NCBI GenBank assembly: GCA_037127255.1
Contig: JBANSL010000009.1
Span: 14,993,975-15,057,974 of the forward strand
Direction: 5' to 3'
Origin: Persicaria tinctoria
Lineage: Eukaryota > Streptophyta > Magnoliopsida > Caryophyllales > Polygonaceae
Length of the DNA stretch: 64,000 bases
The notes under the pieces are model-generated. The model was not told the DNA's origin. It worked only from the letters and a program-made list of their open reading frames with translations, and did no database searches. Of this stretch, positions 1 to 9,657 are shown one piece after another. A program made the translations under genes and the position numbers. How positions within the stretch are numbered: the stretch's first letter is position 1; each line of letters opens with the position of its first letter.

Positions 1-91
1 AATCTGAAACAACAAACATTTGACCAGAGGGAGGATATTATTTTTTATTATTTTTTTTTTGAACCGGAAAGAATTTGGCCATGAGGCGACC

Positions 92-373
92 TCATCTGCC
101 AAGGGCATCCAGACGGATGTAATTTTGTAGCGCAGGATCGTGAGGTGCAAGTGGACCGGAGAAAGCAGGGCGGAGGTGCGATAAGTGGTCCGCAACTCGG
201 TTTGCTTCTCGATAGACATGACGAATCTCCAGAGATTGGAAGAAATCAAGAGAGACTCGACTGTCGGAGACAATCATTTCGGAATCTCCCGTTGGTTTGC
301 CGCAGCCCTTGAGGCTGTTAATTATGGTGAGGTTATCTCCTTCGATAATCAGATTTGGTATGTTGAGATGCAA
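92..373 (-). pseudogene. LINE RNase H C-terminal part, shifted frame
   Basis: This continues the RNase H (RVT_3) domain of the LINE after a frameshift. It contains the third acidic residue in IIEGDN and the final part of the fold with REANRVADHLSH, which holds the last catalytic aspartate. It ends about 30 bases before the A-rich tail. Together with the neighbouring entry, all four catalytic acidic positions of a plant LINE RNase H can be found, so inactivation came from the frameshift and not from loss of active-site residues. Confidence 0.72.
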
Positions 374-1510
374 GGCCGCATTGATGCCGTACCAGAGCCC
401 ATACCCTCAGCACCTGAGATAGAGGCAATAGAAGACGGCCCAGTCCCAAAGTAGATAGGTTGTCCTATGTGGTCTCGGATTATGTACCCGAAGGAGCCAC
501 CGAGACTAGGGGAGTATGCTCCATCGAAGTTCAGTTTACATGTGCCCGGTGGAGGCAATTTCCACTGTGCTTTACGCCGGGCTTTTTTGGATAAGTGACG
601 TGGTGCCTGATTGTTATGGGGTGGTGTTTTTATAATTGGTTCATCATCATTGTTTTTTGTGCTGTGCCATAGGAACAATTGGTCCTTGATGAAGGTTATT
701 GTTTGTTGTGTGTTAGGTTTTTTGTCTTCGAAAAGTGATTTATTGCGTGAGTACCAGATTCCCCACCACGCAAATGCTAGCTTTGAGAATTTTTGGATAC
801 CAATTGTCTCTTTTATGTGTATTAGTGTGTTGTTTACGGAAGTTTCTTTTGAAAGGCTGTTATGCAAAGCTATCATTATTTTTGGGTCCAGGTTCGATAT
901 AGTTTGGCGAGAAATAGGGCAATCCCATAGCAAGTGGGCCAGGTCCTCGTAGTTGGAGTCACAATGCGGACATGTTGTGGGGACCCCGACACCTCTTGAG
1001 GCTAACTTACCCGAGGGTGGTAATCCGTTCTTTGTGATTCTCCAAAGCATGGTTTTAATCTTGGCAGGTGCGTCGATTTTCCATATCCATGTCATGTCCA
1101 ATTTCTGGTGTTTTTTTAGGTAGTTTATCATATGTATTGAGGAGTTTGTGCTAAACCATCCACTTTTACTCCATTTCCAATATAGCCTATCCATATGGAT
1201 ATTTTTCGGTATTGGGGAGGATTTGATTATGTCAATGATGTTAATGGGTAAAGTATTGTGGCATGTTGATAGTAGTTTACCAATATCCCAAGAAGATTCA
1301 TTTGTTAAAAAATCAGAGACCATAGAGCTAGTGTCGATGCTCGATGTATCATGTACGTAGTCAATGAGAGGTGATGTGCCAATCCAGTGGTCAGTCCAGA
1401 AATTGACATTTTTTCCATCACCAATGGACCAGCGTAGTCCTTATTTGAATAGAGGAATCAGTCTTGTTAATTGTCTCCATTGCCATGACTTGTCCCATTT
1501 TTTCCTTCGA
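349..1510 (-). pseudogene. LINE ORF2 remnant: zf-RVT domain and start of RNase H
   Basis: This open stretch (324 codons from the ATG at 1323, with readable homology upstream to about 1510) has the plant LINE zinc-binding region. It shows a C-X2-C-X7-H-X4-C arrangement in CPHCDSNYEDLAHLLWDC, preceded by an IWKIDAPAKIKTMLWR block typical of zf-RVT domains. It continues into an RNase H domain whose first catalytic aspartate is in LNFDGAYSP and whose glutamate is in SGAEG. The frame is lost at about 350-373 and the RNase H domain continues in another frame in the neighbouring entry. Upstream, an in-frame TAA replaces an expected lysine-like codon just before GLRWSIGDG. It is inactive, and the family assignment is firm. 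Confidence 0.8.
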
Positions 1511-1550
1511 GCCACCTCATGTCTCTCCTTCGGCCTTTGACCGAACGGAA

Positions 1551-1759
1551 AGAGTAACACATGATTATTATTGTAGAATTTTTTTATTTTATTTTTTGAC
1601 AAATTAAAAAAATAATCGTATTAGCAACATAGAATTATTATTGTTCACATTAATGATCGGGAATTCAATCCAAATAACCTGTAAGAGCAATATCTGTAGG
1701 CAAGCCACCGGTGGAATTGATTAGGATTGATCACCTGCCCATCCAATTCCACCGGATTC
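1551..1759. other. CRK 5' flank between LINE and start codon
   Basis: About 200 bases of AT-rich sequence lie between the LINE and the CRK start codon. This would hold the proximal promoter and 5' UTR. I see no TATA box or other element I would defend. The LINE insertion lies within about 210 bp of the start codon, so the upstream promoter may have been displaced. Confidence 0.4.
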
Positions 1760-2470
1760 ATGTCTCCAATTGGTCGAATTCCTCCCCTCTTCTTCCCCTC
1801 CCTACTTGCAATCATCTCTTTCGTCGTATCCTATGGCTCCTCCACCCCAAAATACCTCGCCCTTTACTGCCCAGACACTACCTTCTTCCCCACCACGAAC
1901 ACCGCCTTCCGCCCCAGCATCAACTCCCTCCTCTCTCAACTATCTGCCGCCGCTAACACCTCCTCTGCACCTGGCTTCAACTACACCTCCTCCTCCTCCT
2001 CCTCCTCCTTCGTCTACGGCCTCTACCTCTGCCGCGGCGACGACGACCCCACCTCCTGCAGGGGCTGCGTCGCCGCCGCCTCGGTCGACCTTCCTCAGAA
2101 GTGCTCACGCGGGGCGATGGCTGTGATCTGGTACGACGAGTGCATGGTAAGGTACTCCAACAGCTCCATCTTCTCCAAATTAGACGCCGACTTCTCATAT
2201 CTGATGTGGAGCCAGCAGAACATCACCGCCAACGTCACCGGGTTCAGCCAGGTGCTTTCCACAGTCCTCCATAAGGTCGCGGATGCCGCAGCGAGTACTA
2301 CTGACAGGTTCGCGACGGAGACGGCCAAATTCAATAGCTTTCAGAGCGTATATGCGCTGGGGCAGTGCATGCAAGACGTCTCTGTCGGTGACTGCACACA
2401 GAGCTTGCAGGAGGCTATCACTTACCTTCCTGATTGGAATCCTGATGGCGCGACAGTCCTCTTTATCAGC
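1760..2470 (+). CDS. CRK exon 1, left part: signal peptide and DUF26 domains
   Basis: I start at the ATG at 1760, not the in-frame ATG at 1727, because it opens directly into a hydrophobic signal peptide (IPPLFFPSLLAIISFVV). The first DUF26 domain has the canonical C-X8-C-X2-C at residues 91, 100 and 103 and the hallmark IWYDECMVRYSN. The second has Cys203 and Cys212 but Ser215 where the third cysteine belongs. A serine run encoded by repeated TCC lies at about 1985-2010. Position 2470 is the last base of the TCAGC target site. The TGA immediately after it belongs to the inserted LTR and is not a nonsense mutation in the gene. Confidence 0.88.
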
Positions 2471-4283
2471 TGAAGAGTCTATAAGGCGATGAATAATACT
2501 CTAGAAGGGGGGGGGGGGGGATGAATAGAGTATGGACGATTTTCGCAACAATAGAAATTTACTGCAACTTGTCAAGACCTTGATATAGGCTATCAGAACT
2601 TGACAAAGTGAAATCGAATGTGATAAAGTAAATGCGGAATATAAAAGATGAACACACGAATTGTTAACGAGGTTCGGCACCAACTTGCCTACGTCCCCGC
2701 CTAGGATTGTCCAATCCGTAGGATTCAAAACTCTGCTTATTTCACTTCTTTTGAGCCTAGAACTTCCTAGAGAAACTTCCCTTTCTCTATACAAAGCCTC
2801 ACCGCTTCTATTCTAGCTCTCAACCTTACAAGTGAAATAAAAGCTCACACCACACACTAAGTGTGCTTTGATCGAGTATGAAAACTCTAAGTGTAAAACG
2901 AATGACTTGTACAATAGGTGCTTGTCTTTCTCTCAACTCTTAAACAATGATCACCGACTAGAAATAGGAGAATGTAAGAGAAACTTGACGAGTGCTTTTG
3001 GGATGCTATGAATGCTTGCGTGGTTGCTTAGATGCTTGGTTCTCATCATCCATCTTAGCCTTCGTCTTTTTATAGTAGGAACACTTGTAGAGTTTCTTGG
3101 AGGGAGAACCGTTTGAATTTCAAATTCTTTCCAAGACATTTGAATTCCTTCCAAAACAGATCCTGTAAAGGCTCGGATTTTCAAATCCTAATTTTCTGGA
3201 ATAAGAGAATTAAAAATGAAATTAAATCGGTTTTAAAACTTGTTTAGCGGATTCCGACCGGAGTATAAATTTAACGAACAATTTCCGTTCTTTTACCTCG
3301 AAAATTCAAAATAATTATCGGATGGCGATATCCTCGTCGATTTTAAAAATCTAATTAATCGAGAAAACAAGATTCAAATAAACTAACTGTCAGGAACTAA
3401 TTTCGGGGTTCGAAATTCGCGTATTCGTAATTTATTTCCGGGTTTTAACCATTCCCACACTCTAATGTCTCTATCCCTCACCCACTCCCATCACTCACCT
3501 TACCCTTCAAATTCAATCCACCCCTCCCCTGGTCATTCATTCATTCAATCATCACCATACCTTCACCTGCTCCTCGCGCCTTCACCATTACCCTCGCTGA
3601 CTTCGCCATCTTCATCACGCATCACCTTCACCGCCACCTGCTCTCCTCCACGGGTCCGCCACCATCGTCACCTTCACCCCCGTTACCGATCACCGCCGCC
3701 GAGCACCTCCGTCCTCCTTTCTCCAAGGCCACAGCAGCTGAGCTCTACCACCCCGACGTCCCCAAGCGCCCTACAGCAACCTCGGTGCTCCCAGCGCCAC
3801 CACCGAGCCACCAAGGCTTCGTCGCCTCCGTTTGAGCACGAACCAATCTTCCGGTAAGCCGTTCTCCTTCGTTTCCGATCCAAATCACCCCCGAGCTCTT
3901 CCATCACACTCACCCATATCCGGCGCAGGTCCGACGAGCCATCGAGAGTCACCGACAAAGCCCAGAACTCCGATCGAGCGCTCCGAAATCGCGAACATGT
4001 CGGTGAGCTTCCAAGCCTCATTTCATTTCTCGTTCGATTTCGTTCCTCCTTTCGATGCGTAGAATAGTTGGGCGAGTGAGCGAGAGGTTAGTGCGAGACT
4101 ATTGGGTTAGCTCGAGAGCTCCGGCGAGCTCGAGAGAGAGGCGAGGGCGCGAGCGAGCTCAGCTAGACGAGGCTGAGCGAGGGCAAGGTAGCAGCGAGCG
4201 AGGAGTGTGAGCGAAGATGATCGAGCCAGCTAGGATGAGCGAGAGCTGAGGAGTTGGTCATGAGCGAGGTCGAGCAGGGCGGC

Positions 4284-5549
4284 TGATAATGCATATTTTA
4301 GATAGGCATTATAGATAGTTTTAGTTTAGTTTAGGTTGCATTTCTTGCCTGCTTTATTGTTAATTTGCATCTTGTGTTTATTTTAGAAAAGTTCGGATTC
4401 TGCGCAATTTTGTGTTTATCTCGCAGATTGAATCGGAACACATTTGAGGAGATGCAATGTCTCGAAGAGGAACACAAGATATATGGAAAGGAACAAGGAA
4501 GAAAGAAGCAAGGCAAGGCGAGGAGAAAAGCCCGCAAAGGAGCTAGAAGACCGCGGCAAAGAGTGAGCCGCGGGCGCCGCATGAAGTGCCGCGGGCGCCG
4601 CAGTGGCCGCCGCAGCGAGCAGCTGAGAGGGCATGTGCGGCGGGCGCCGCAGCTCTTGCCGCGGCCGCCGCTTTTGTTAAGGAAAACCCTAGTTTTTAGT
4701 TGGTTCCTTTTGGGCCGACTTTGGATGTTTGTTTTAGGCTTTTTATGTTATTTTTCTTCAGCATTCATTCTATTCATTCAACCATTAGACTTTTTAGAGA
4801 TTTTTGGAGCGATGTCTTCCATGAGGAACTAAACTCATCTATTCTGCCTGCAATTTGAAGCTTTATTCGGATTGATTGTGAGTTTCTAATTCTCGCTCCT
4901 GATTTCCTATTTGTGAATGCTTCAACTTCTTTGTGCTTAATTAATTATTGTTTTGTTCTATCTTGTCTGGCCAACTCGTTAGATCAATTCAATCGCTAAG
5001 GTTTTGTAGATTCCTGGTTGTGAACCTTAACCTAAGTGGCAAACTTATTCCTTTAGGGCTGGCTGAACTAATTGAATAAGTAGGAAGTTGAATGTGTTGT
5101 TAAATCCTTTTTTAGGGACTGCAAATACCTTGGCTAATCGCTGAACTTAAAGCTATCAATTGGGTTAAATCCTTCTTTAGGGACTGTTCGATTGATAAGG
5201 GTTGCTAGGACTGGTTGGACTAGTAACTATATTAGGTCGGGACAAGGGCATTCATAGGAAACATAATAGGACGAGAAGAAGTTACAAGGATCGCTTCAAT
5301 CCGATAAAGTGGAAAATTGTAGGTGGAATTGCTTCTCTAAATTGTTTAAACCAAAATCACTTATTCTGCTTTCGTTAATTTGCTTTAAAAACTTTCACAC
5401 AAAAACCCCCTTATCTGGTTACTTAATCAACATTCAAATCGCACTTGAGTTATAAATTTCCCTGTGGGATCGACCTCTTACTTATTGCTATACTAGTTAT
5501 AGGTTTGAGTTTACTTTGACGGGATCAACGATAGGTTTCCCCTCCGTCA
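4284..5549 (+). repeat. A 5' LTR
   Basis: This 1266-bp LTR starts TGATAATGCATA and ends CCTCCGTCA. A GC-rich cluster at about 4550-4675 repeats the palindrome-rich unit GCCGCGGGCGCCGC and variants in otherwise AT-rich sequence. Open frames in this LTR (for example 4365-4832) recur in the other LTR and show no protein similarity I recognise, so I do not call them genes. Confidence 0.93.
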
Positions 5550-5553
5550 AATT

Positions 5554-5571
5554 TGGCGCCGTTGCCGGGGA
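5554..5571 (+). other. A primer-binding site
   Basis: TGGCGCCGTTGCCGGGGA begins a few bases after the LTR end. This is the primer-binding site typical of Athila/Tat gypsy elements, and it is the tRNA annealing site for minus-strand cDNA synthesis. Confidence 0.88.
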
Positions 5572-5677
5572 CTTTTTATTAAATTCTTGTGTGTTTTTAG
5601 TGTTGATTTTGGTGTGGACCGTCCTATAGGGTCCATACCTTTGCTACTAATTCTTCTCTGTAGAAAGCATTGCAGAG

Positions 5678-8230
5678 ATGGCGAACCTCACTCTAAAGGA
5701 GCTTTCTGCTCATGATCCGGCACAGCAACCCCTGGCAATCCAATTCCCTGCACTTGCAGAAGGAGTCAACTTCGAGCTTAAGTCAGGGGTAGTTCATCTT
5801 CTACCCAAATTCCATGGATTGAGTGGGGAGGATCCCCACAAGCATCTGTCTGAATTCCATAGGGTGGTTGTTGGGATGAAACCAGCAAATGTAATTGAAG
5901 AGCAGATCAAGCTGAGAGCATTTCCTTTCACTTTGAAGGATGATGCAAACGAATGGTTCTTCTATCTACCACCCGACTCTATTGCTACTTGGGCCGAGAT
6001 GAAAAGAGTCTTCCTAGAGATGTACTTCCCTGCAACAAAGCTAAATGCTTTGAAAAGGTCTATCAGCAGCATTGAGCAGTACGCGACAGAGTCCATTCAT
6101 GAGTATTTTGAGCGTTTCAAGAAACTCTGCGCTAGCTGCCCATCCCATGGGTACGCTCAAAAGGATCTGGTCCTCTTTCTATTTAATGGGTTGACTGATA
6201 TAGAGCGAAAAACAGTGAATTCTGCTTGTGGAGGTAACATGCTGAACAAGACGCCTGCCGCGGCATGGGAGGTGTTTAAGGAGCTATCTGAGGGCTCCAG
6301 ACAGTTCAACAAGGGCCCTCGCGCTGGGGGTGTACTCGCTGTTGATGCTAATGTGGCTGCACTTCAGACTGATATGGCAGAGGTTAAGGAGATGATGAAA
6401 CGAATGGTTATTGATAGGACTCCTCAACAACTGAAGGCATGTGGTCTCTGCAGTCAATACACTCATCCCATGGACACGTGCCCACTTCTACAAGATCCTA
6501 ATGTTGAATTGAATGCCATTGGGAACTTCGCTCAACAAAGGCCTATGCAAGGCAATTATGGAAATCCTGGGTATTTCAACAACAACAACTACAATAGGGG
6601 CTATCAGCAAGGCTATGGGAACTATCAAGCCTCTTTCAATCAGCAAGGGGGGCAACAGGAAAGGCCTCAACAACAATATGAACCTCGACAGGGAGGTCAG
6701 CAGCAATCAAATGGGAATAATGAGGACCCATTGCAGCAACTGTCACGATTGGTCATGAGGAATGATAAACAACAGTCAGAGCGGATGGCGACTCTAGAGA
6801 AGCAGCAATCAGATCGGATGACAAATATTGAGAATCAAATGAGTCAGCTCATTCAGGTCTTAAGCGCGAAGATGGCAAACGATGCAAGTAAGCTTCCATC
6901 ACAGACGGTTGAGAATCCTAAGGAGAATGTCAGTGCAATAATGCTTAGGAGTGGCAAGGAACTGATTGCCACAACTCAAAAAGACGATGAGGAGATGATG
7001 GACGAAGAAATAGAGATAAATGAAGGTGAAAACGGCGTAACAGAGGTGCGGCGCCCGCGGCAACCTTTGCGGCGCCCACCGCTAGCCTCTGCGGTGCCCG
7101 CCGCCAGAGAGGCGATTCCAGCGGCACCCGCCGCTGCTCCCTCTGCGGCGCCCGCCGCACTTGATGCCGCGCCCGCCGCTCGTTCAGCCGCCGACAGTTC
7201 AGCTTCTGGTACGTCCTCTTCCTTACCTCCTTTCTCTTCTCTTCCTCTTTCTTCTTCTTCTTCCTCTTCTCCCTTACCTATGGAGATTCCAAAGCCCATC
7301 CCGCCTTATCCGGAAGCCTTGAAAGACACACGAACATATGAGAATGACAAGGAGATCTACGAGACATTCGGCAAGTGTGCGGTAAACATTCCTTTACTTA
7401 GCTTGATTAAGAGCATTCCTAGATATGCTAAATTTTTGAAGGAATTGTGCACCATCAAGAGGAAGCAGAGATTGAAAAAGAAGGAAAAGGTAAGCTTGAA
7501 TGAAAATGTTTCTGCTATGTTGCAAAGGAAATTGCCTGAAAAATGCGGAGATCCAGGTATGTTTACGATTCCATGTGCGATTGGGAACACTAGATTCAAA
7601 CAAGCCATGTTAGATCTAGGAGCCTCAATTAATGTTATTTCTTATAACATGTATTTGTCTTTAGGTTTGGGTCCTCTGACTGAGACTGGGGTTACAGTGC
7701 AGCTTGCTGATCGTTCACAAATCAGGCCAAGAGGCGTTGTTGAAGATGTTTTAGTTATGGTGGATGATTTGTTTTTTCCTGTGGATCTCTTTGTTTTAGA
7801 TATGGGGCAGGGAACCCCTGAAACACCCATTATACTGGGAAGGCCATTCCTGAAAACTGCAAAGACGAAAATTGATTGTTGTGAGGGCCTATTGACTATG
7901 GAGTTTGATGGAAGAAAGATAGAATTCTCTCTCTTTAATCACGCTAAGCTTTCTCCTGAAACTTCGTTAGATATGCCTATTGCTGAAAATACTGATCATA
8001 ACAATAATTTTCGTGATTTGTTAGAGACAACTAAGGAACATAGTTTATGGAAATTTGAACCTCCTAACAAATTGCAATCTTATGTGATTCCAGGACAACC
8101 CCCAGGCATAGCCCATGGAGAGGAGCTAAGAGAAATGGCTGAACGCTGGAACAGGAAGCTACACCTTTCAAGGGTGCCTGCATTTGTCAATGAAATGACC
8201 GGTGTTGGTGACCCTGGTGGAGGAACATAG
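5678..8230 (+). CDS. Athila-like Gag-protease polyprotein of element A (850 aa)
   Basis: Single intact ORF. Residues about 40-220 form a retrotransposon Gag capsid domain (DPHKHLSEFHRVVVGM, then NEWFFYLPP and YFPATKLNALK). A zinc knuckle C-X2-C-X4-H-X4-C (CGLCSQYTHPMDTC) lies near residue 255, followed by an Asn/Gln/Gly-rich stretch. Residues about 455-540 are an Ala/Pro/Ser-rich linker encoded by the GC-rich palindromic array. A retropepsin follows near residue 640 with LDLGASINVI, the DLGA form of the active site typical of Athila-type proteases, and later IILGRPFLKTAKT. The ORF ends at FVNEMTGVGDPGGGT with no RT, RNase H or integrase. Gag would build the particle and bind RNA, and the protease would cleave Gag. 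No frameshift or internal stop is visible. Confidence 0.92.
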   Translation: MANLTLKELSAHDPAQQPLAIQFPALAEGVNFELKSGVVHLLPKFHGLSGEDPHKHLSEFHRVVVGMKPANVIEEQIKLRAFPFTLKDDANEWFFYLPPDSIATWAEMKRVFLEMYFPATKLNALKRSISSIEQYATESIHEYFERFKKLCASCPSHGYAQKDLVLFLFNGLTDIERKTVNSACGGNMLNKTPAAAWEVFKELSEGSRQFNKGPRAGGVLAVDANVAALQTDMAEVKEMMKRMVIDRTPQQLKACGLCSQYTHPMDTCPLLQDPNVELNAIGNFAQQRPMQGNYGNPGYFNNNNYNRGYQQGYGNYQASFNQQGGQQERPQQQYEPRQGGQQQSNGNNEDPLQQLSRLVMRNDKQQSERMATLEKQQSDRMTNIENQMSQLIQVLSAKMANDASKLPSQTVENPKENVSAIMLRSGKELIATTQKDDEEMMDEEIEINEGENGVTEVRRPRQPLRRPPLASAVPAAREAIPAAPAAAPSAAPAALDAAPAARSAADSSASGTSSSLPPFSSLPLSSSSSSSPLPMEIPKPIPPYPEALKDTRTYENDKEIYETFGKCAVNIPLLSLIKSIPRYAKFLKELCTIKRKQRLKKKEKVSLNENVSAMLQRKLPEKCGDPGMFTIPCAIGNTRFKQAMLDLGASINVISYNMYLSLGLGPLTETGVTVQLADRSQIRPRGVVEDVLVMVDDLFFPVDLFVLDMGQGTPETPIILGRPFLKTAKTKIDCCEGLLTMEFDGRKIEFSLFNHAKLSPETSLDMPIAENTDHNNNFRDLLETTKEHSLWKFEPPNKLQSYVIPGQPPGIAHGEELREMAERWNRKLHLSRVPAFVNEMTGVGDPGGGT
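7047..7190 (+). repeat. GC-rich palindromic array inside the gag-protease linker of A
   Basis: Repeated units of the type GCGGCGCCCGCCGC lie within the ORF and encode Ala/Pro-rich linker sequence. The same kind of unit is clustered in both LTRs of A (about 4550-4675 and 9924-10049). The surrounding sequence is much less GC-rich. Confidence 0.8.
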
Positions 8231-8249
8231 GCCGATCAAGGGCCATCAC

Positions 8250-8298
8250 GTCGAGCCAACGACTTGAAACAAAGGCGCTTCTCGGGAGGCAACCCGAG
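8250..8298 (+). other. Double hairpin 20 nt after the gag-protease stop of A
   Basis: Two short perfect stems lie in tandem. GTCG/CGAC encloses AGCCAA (8250-8263), and CTCGGG/CCCGAG encloses AGGCAA (8281-8298). Element H has the same pair at the same place (44888-44936), although most flanking non-coding sequence has diverged. This is a candidate RNA structure and the function is unknown. Confidence 0.65.
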
Positions 8299-8375
8299 GT
8301 ACATTTTTCAGATTTATTTTCTTTTTCTTTTCCTTCACCCTGAGTATATGAGTTTCACTTTTGTTGTCTTTAATG

Positions 8376-8416
8376 TTTCATTGAGGGCAATGAAAACTTC
8401 AAGTGCGGGGGAGAGG
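8376..8416 (+). other. Internal hairpin plus G-rich tract (PPT-like module) of A
   Basis: TTTCATTG-AGGG-CAATGAAA forms an 8-bp perfect stem with an AGGG loop (8376-8395). It is followed within a few bases by AAGTGCGGGGGAGAGG (8401-8416). The same layout, a hairpin with AGGA loop and then a G-rich tract, occurs at the real polypurine tract of A at 9622-9657. It may be a second (central) plus-strand primer or a packaging signal; this is inference. Confidence 0.6.
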
Positions 8417-8499
8417 AGTTTTATTTACATAGTGCATCGAATTAGAGCATATTTCATTTTCTGCACCATGTTTAAGTTTAATTAAGTTGTTGTTTAGTT

Positions 8500-8980
8500 T
8501 TTATTTAATTTAATTTTTGGAATTTAAAAAAAAAAAAAAAAAAATTTATTTCGAAAATATTAGAAATAGAGCATGCATTGCATATATATGTGTTATTCAA
8601 ATACCCATCTTGCTTAGTTGTCCTCTATTTTTAAATTTCAAGCATGAATCATAAAAATCCCATGGAGTTCTGGATGTTTTGATTATTATTGCTAAATGAT
8701 TTTTGTGGAGCATGAGCTAGCAATTATAATTGAGCATGTATGATTGAGCTAAAGTGTGATTGAAGTCCTAAAACATGACCCTGTGAGGATGTTTTGGCCT
8801 TATTTGAATTCTTTTACTCAATTGTGTGAATTACTCGCCTAGTGTTGCTACCTCTTGGCGTTGACTGCAGTATCTATTTTTAAAGGCCGATGCACATGTT
8901 TTATTGCTTGCGGAGTTTATGTTTATATTTTGAGTCTTTTTGTTCAATTTTATGCATATCTAGTAAATAAGGTGGCAATG
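8500..8980 (+). other. Non-coding AT-rich 3' region of A
   Basis: AT-rich sequence between the internal PPT-like module and the threefold repeat. It includes an A run at 8527-8543. Element H has a clearly related stretch at 45370-45915. No coding potential was seen. Confidence 0.6.
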
Positions 8981-8990
8981 GTTGATGCAC

Positions 8991-9238
8991 TGAGTCACCG
9001 GGTCTACGCATGACACCCATGGGTATGATTCGCGCAAAAAGGTGTTGAAAATTAACCACTAGGAAAGATAGCTTGATCATTGAGTAACCAGGTTCATTCA
9101 TGACACCCATGTTTGCAACTTGCGTCAAAAGGTGTTCAAGTGGACTTCATATTCATGTTCATATTCATAGTTGAGGTGTTGATAGACCAGGGCCATTCAT
9201 GACACCCATGTTTGCGCTTCGCGTAAGGAAACACCAAG
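8991..9238 (+). repeat. Threefold imperfect repeat in the 3' region of A
   Basis: Three spaced units (about 8991-9048, 9081-9138, 9181-9238) each contain CATGACACCCATG followed by a GCG-containing stretch. The first two then have GGTGTT, which can pair with ACACC upstream. The third has diverged and ends in AAACACC. The same three units are kept in element H (about 45925-46168). Confidence 0.65.
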
Positions 9239-9621
9239 ACAAGAAAAAGAAAAAAAAAAGAAAATAAAGAAAACCAAGAAAAAGAAAGAAAAAAAAAAGT
9301 GTGCATTTTATTTCCTTTAATTGTGTCCCGCAAGTAATGACATTTCGGTAGAGAATTGGTGATATGGTGGTCAATGTCTATGAGCTTAGTGCATTATTGG
9401 TTTGAGTTGAGAGTTATACCTAAAAGCCTAAACATATGAGTGAGACACATAATTCTGGTGAGGTTGGATGATGTCTACTTCTAAGCTTTGATCACCTGAA
9501 TACATGCTATGACGTTTGTTTGCTTGATTTATGGTTCTACCTGCTATGATGTTGCTTTTGGTAATGTTGAAACTTGAAGGGATTTCCTGTGGGATACATT
9601 GATTCATGTTCATTCTAGCAT

Positions 9622-9657
9622 TGCTTGAGGACAAGCATAGGTTAAGTGTGGGGGATT
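9622..9657 (+). other. A terminal polypurine tract with upstream AGGA-loop hairpin
   Basis: TGCTTG-AGGA-CAAGCA (9622-9637) forms a 6-bp stem just upstream of GTTAAGTGTGGGGGATT, which abuts the 3' LTR. The G-rich part is the primer for plus-strand synthesis. The hairpin is an extra feature shared with elements F and J and, degenerate, with H. Confidence 0.78.

Larger units (their letters stand above)
37..1550 (-). mobile_element. 5'-truncated LINE (non-LTR retrotransposon), 3' end only
   Basis: The minus strand encodes the C-terminal part of a plant LINE ORF2 protein and ends in an A-rich tail, seen as the T-rich run at 37-60. This is the arrangement expected of a 5'-truncated LINE copy made by target-primed reverse transcription. 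Homology starts near 1540, where the conserved pre-zinc-finger region W(S/R)IGDGKNVNFW is readable, and fades at about 1550. The reverse transcriptase and endonuclease domains are absent. I found no convincing target-site duplication. The copy is dead: there is an in-frame stop near 1444 and a frameshift in the RNase H domain around 350-373. Confidence 0.8.

Noticed and set aside
1977..2198. Arg-rich minus-strand ORF over CRK exon 1
   Set aside because: Shadow of the Ser-rich coding strand.
2470..2473. TGA taken as a nonsense mutation in the CRK
   Set aside because: The TGA is the first codon of the inserted LTR. The gene's own codon, restored after the second TCAGC, is Cys.
3465..4062. 130- and 76-codon ORFs in B's 5' LTR, with twins at 18388-18985
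   Set aside because: CT-rich LTR leader sequence read in several overlapping frames; no coding signature.
4365..4832. 155-codon ORF and its twin at 9739-10206
   Set aside because: Both lie in the LTRs of element A, are rich in Arg/Gly from the GC-rich array, and show no family similarity. They are repeat sequence that happens to be open.
5101..5170. Telomere-like TTTAGGG words in the LTRs of A and H
   Set aside because: They are isolated single words (TTTAGGGACTG) at fixed LTR positions, not tandem arrays.
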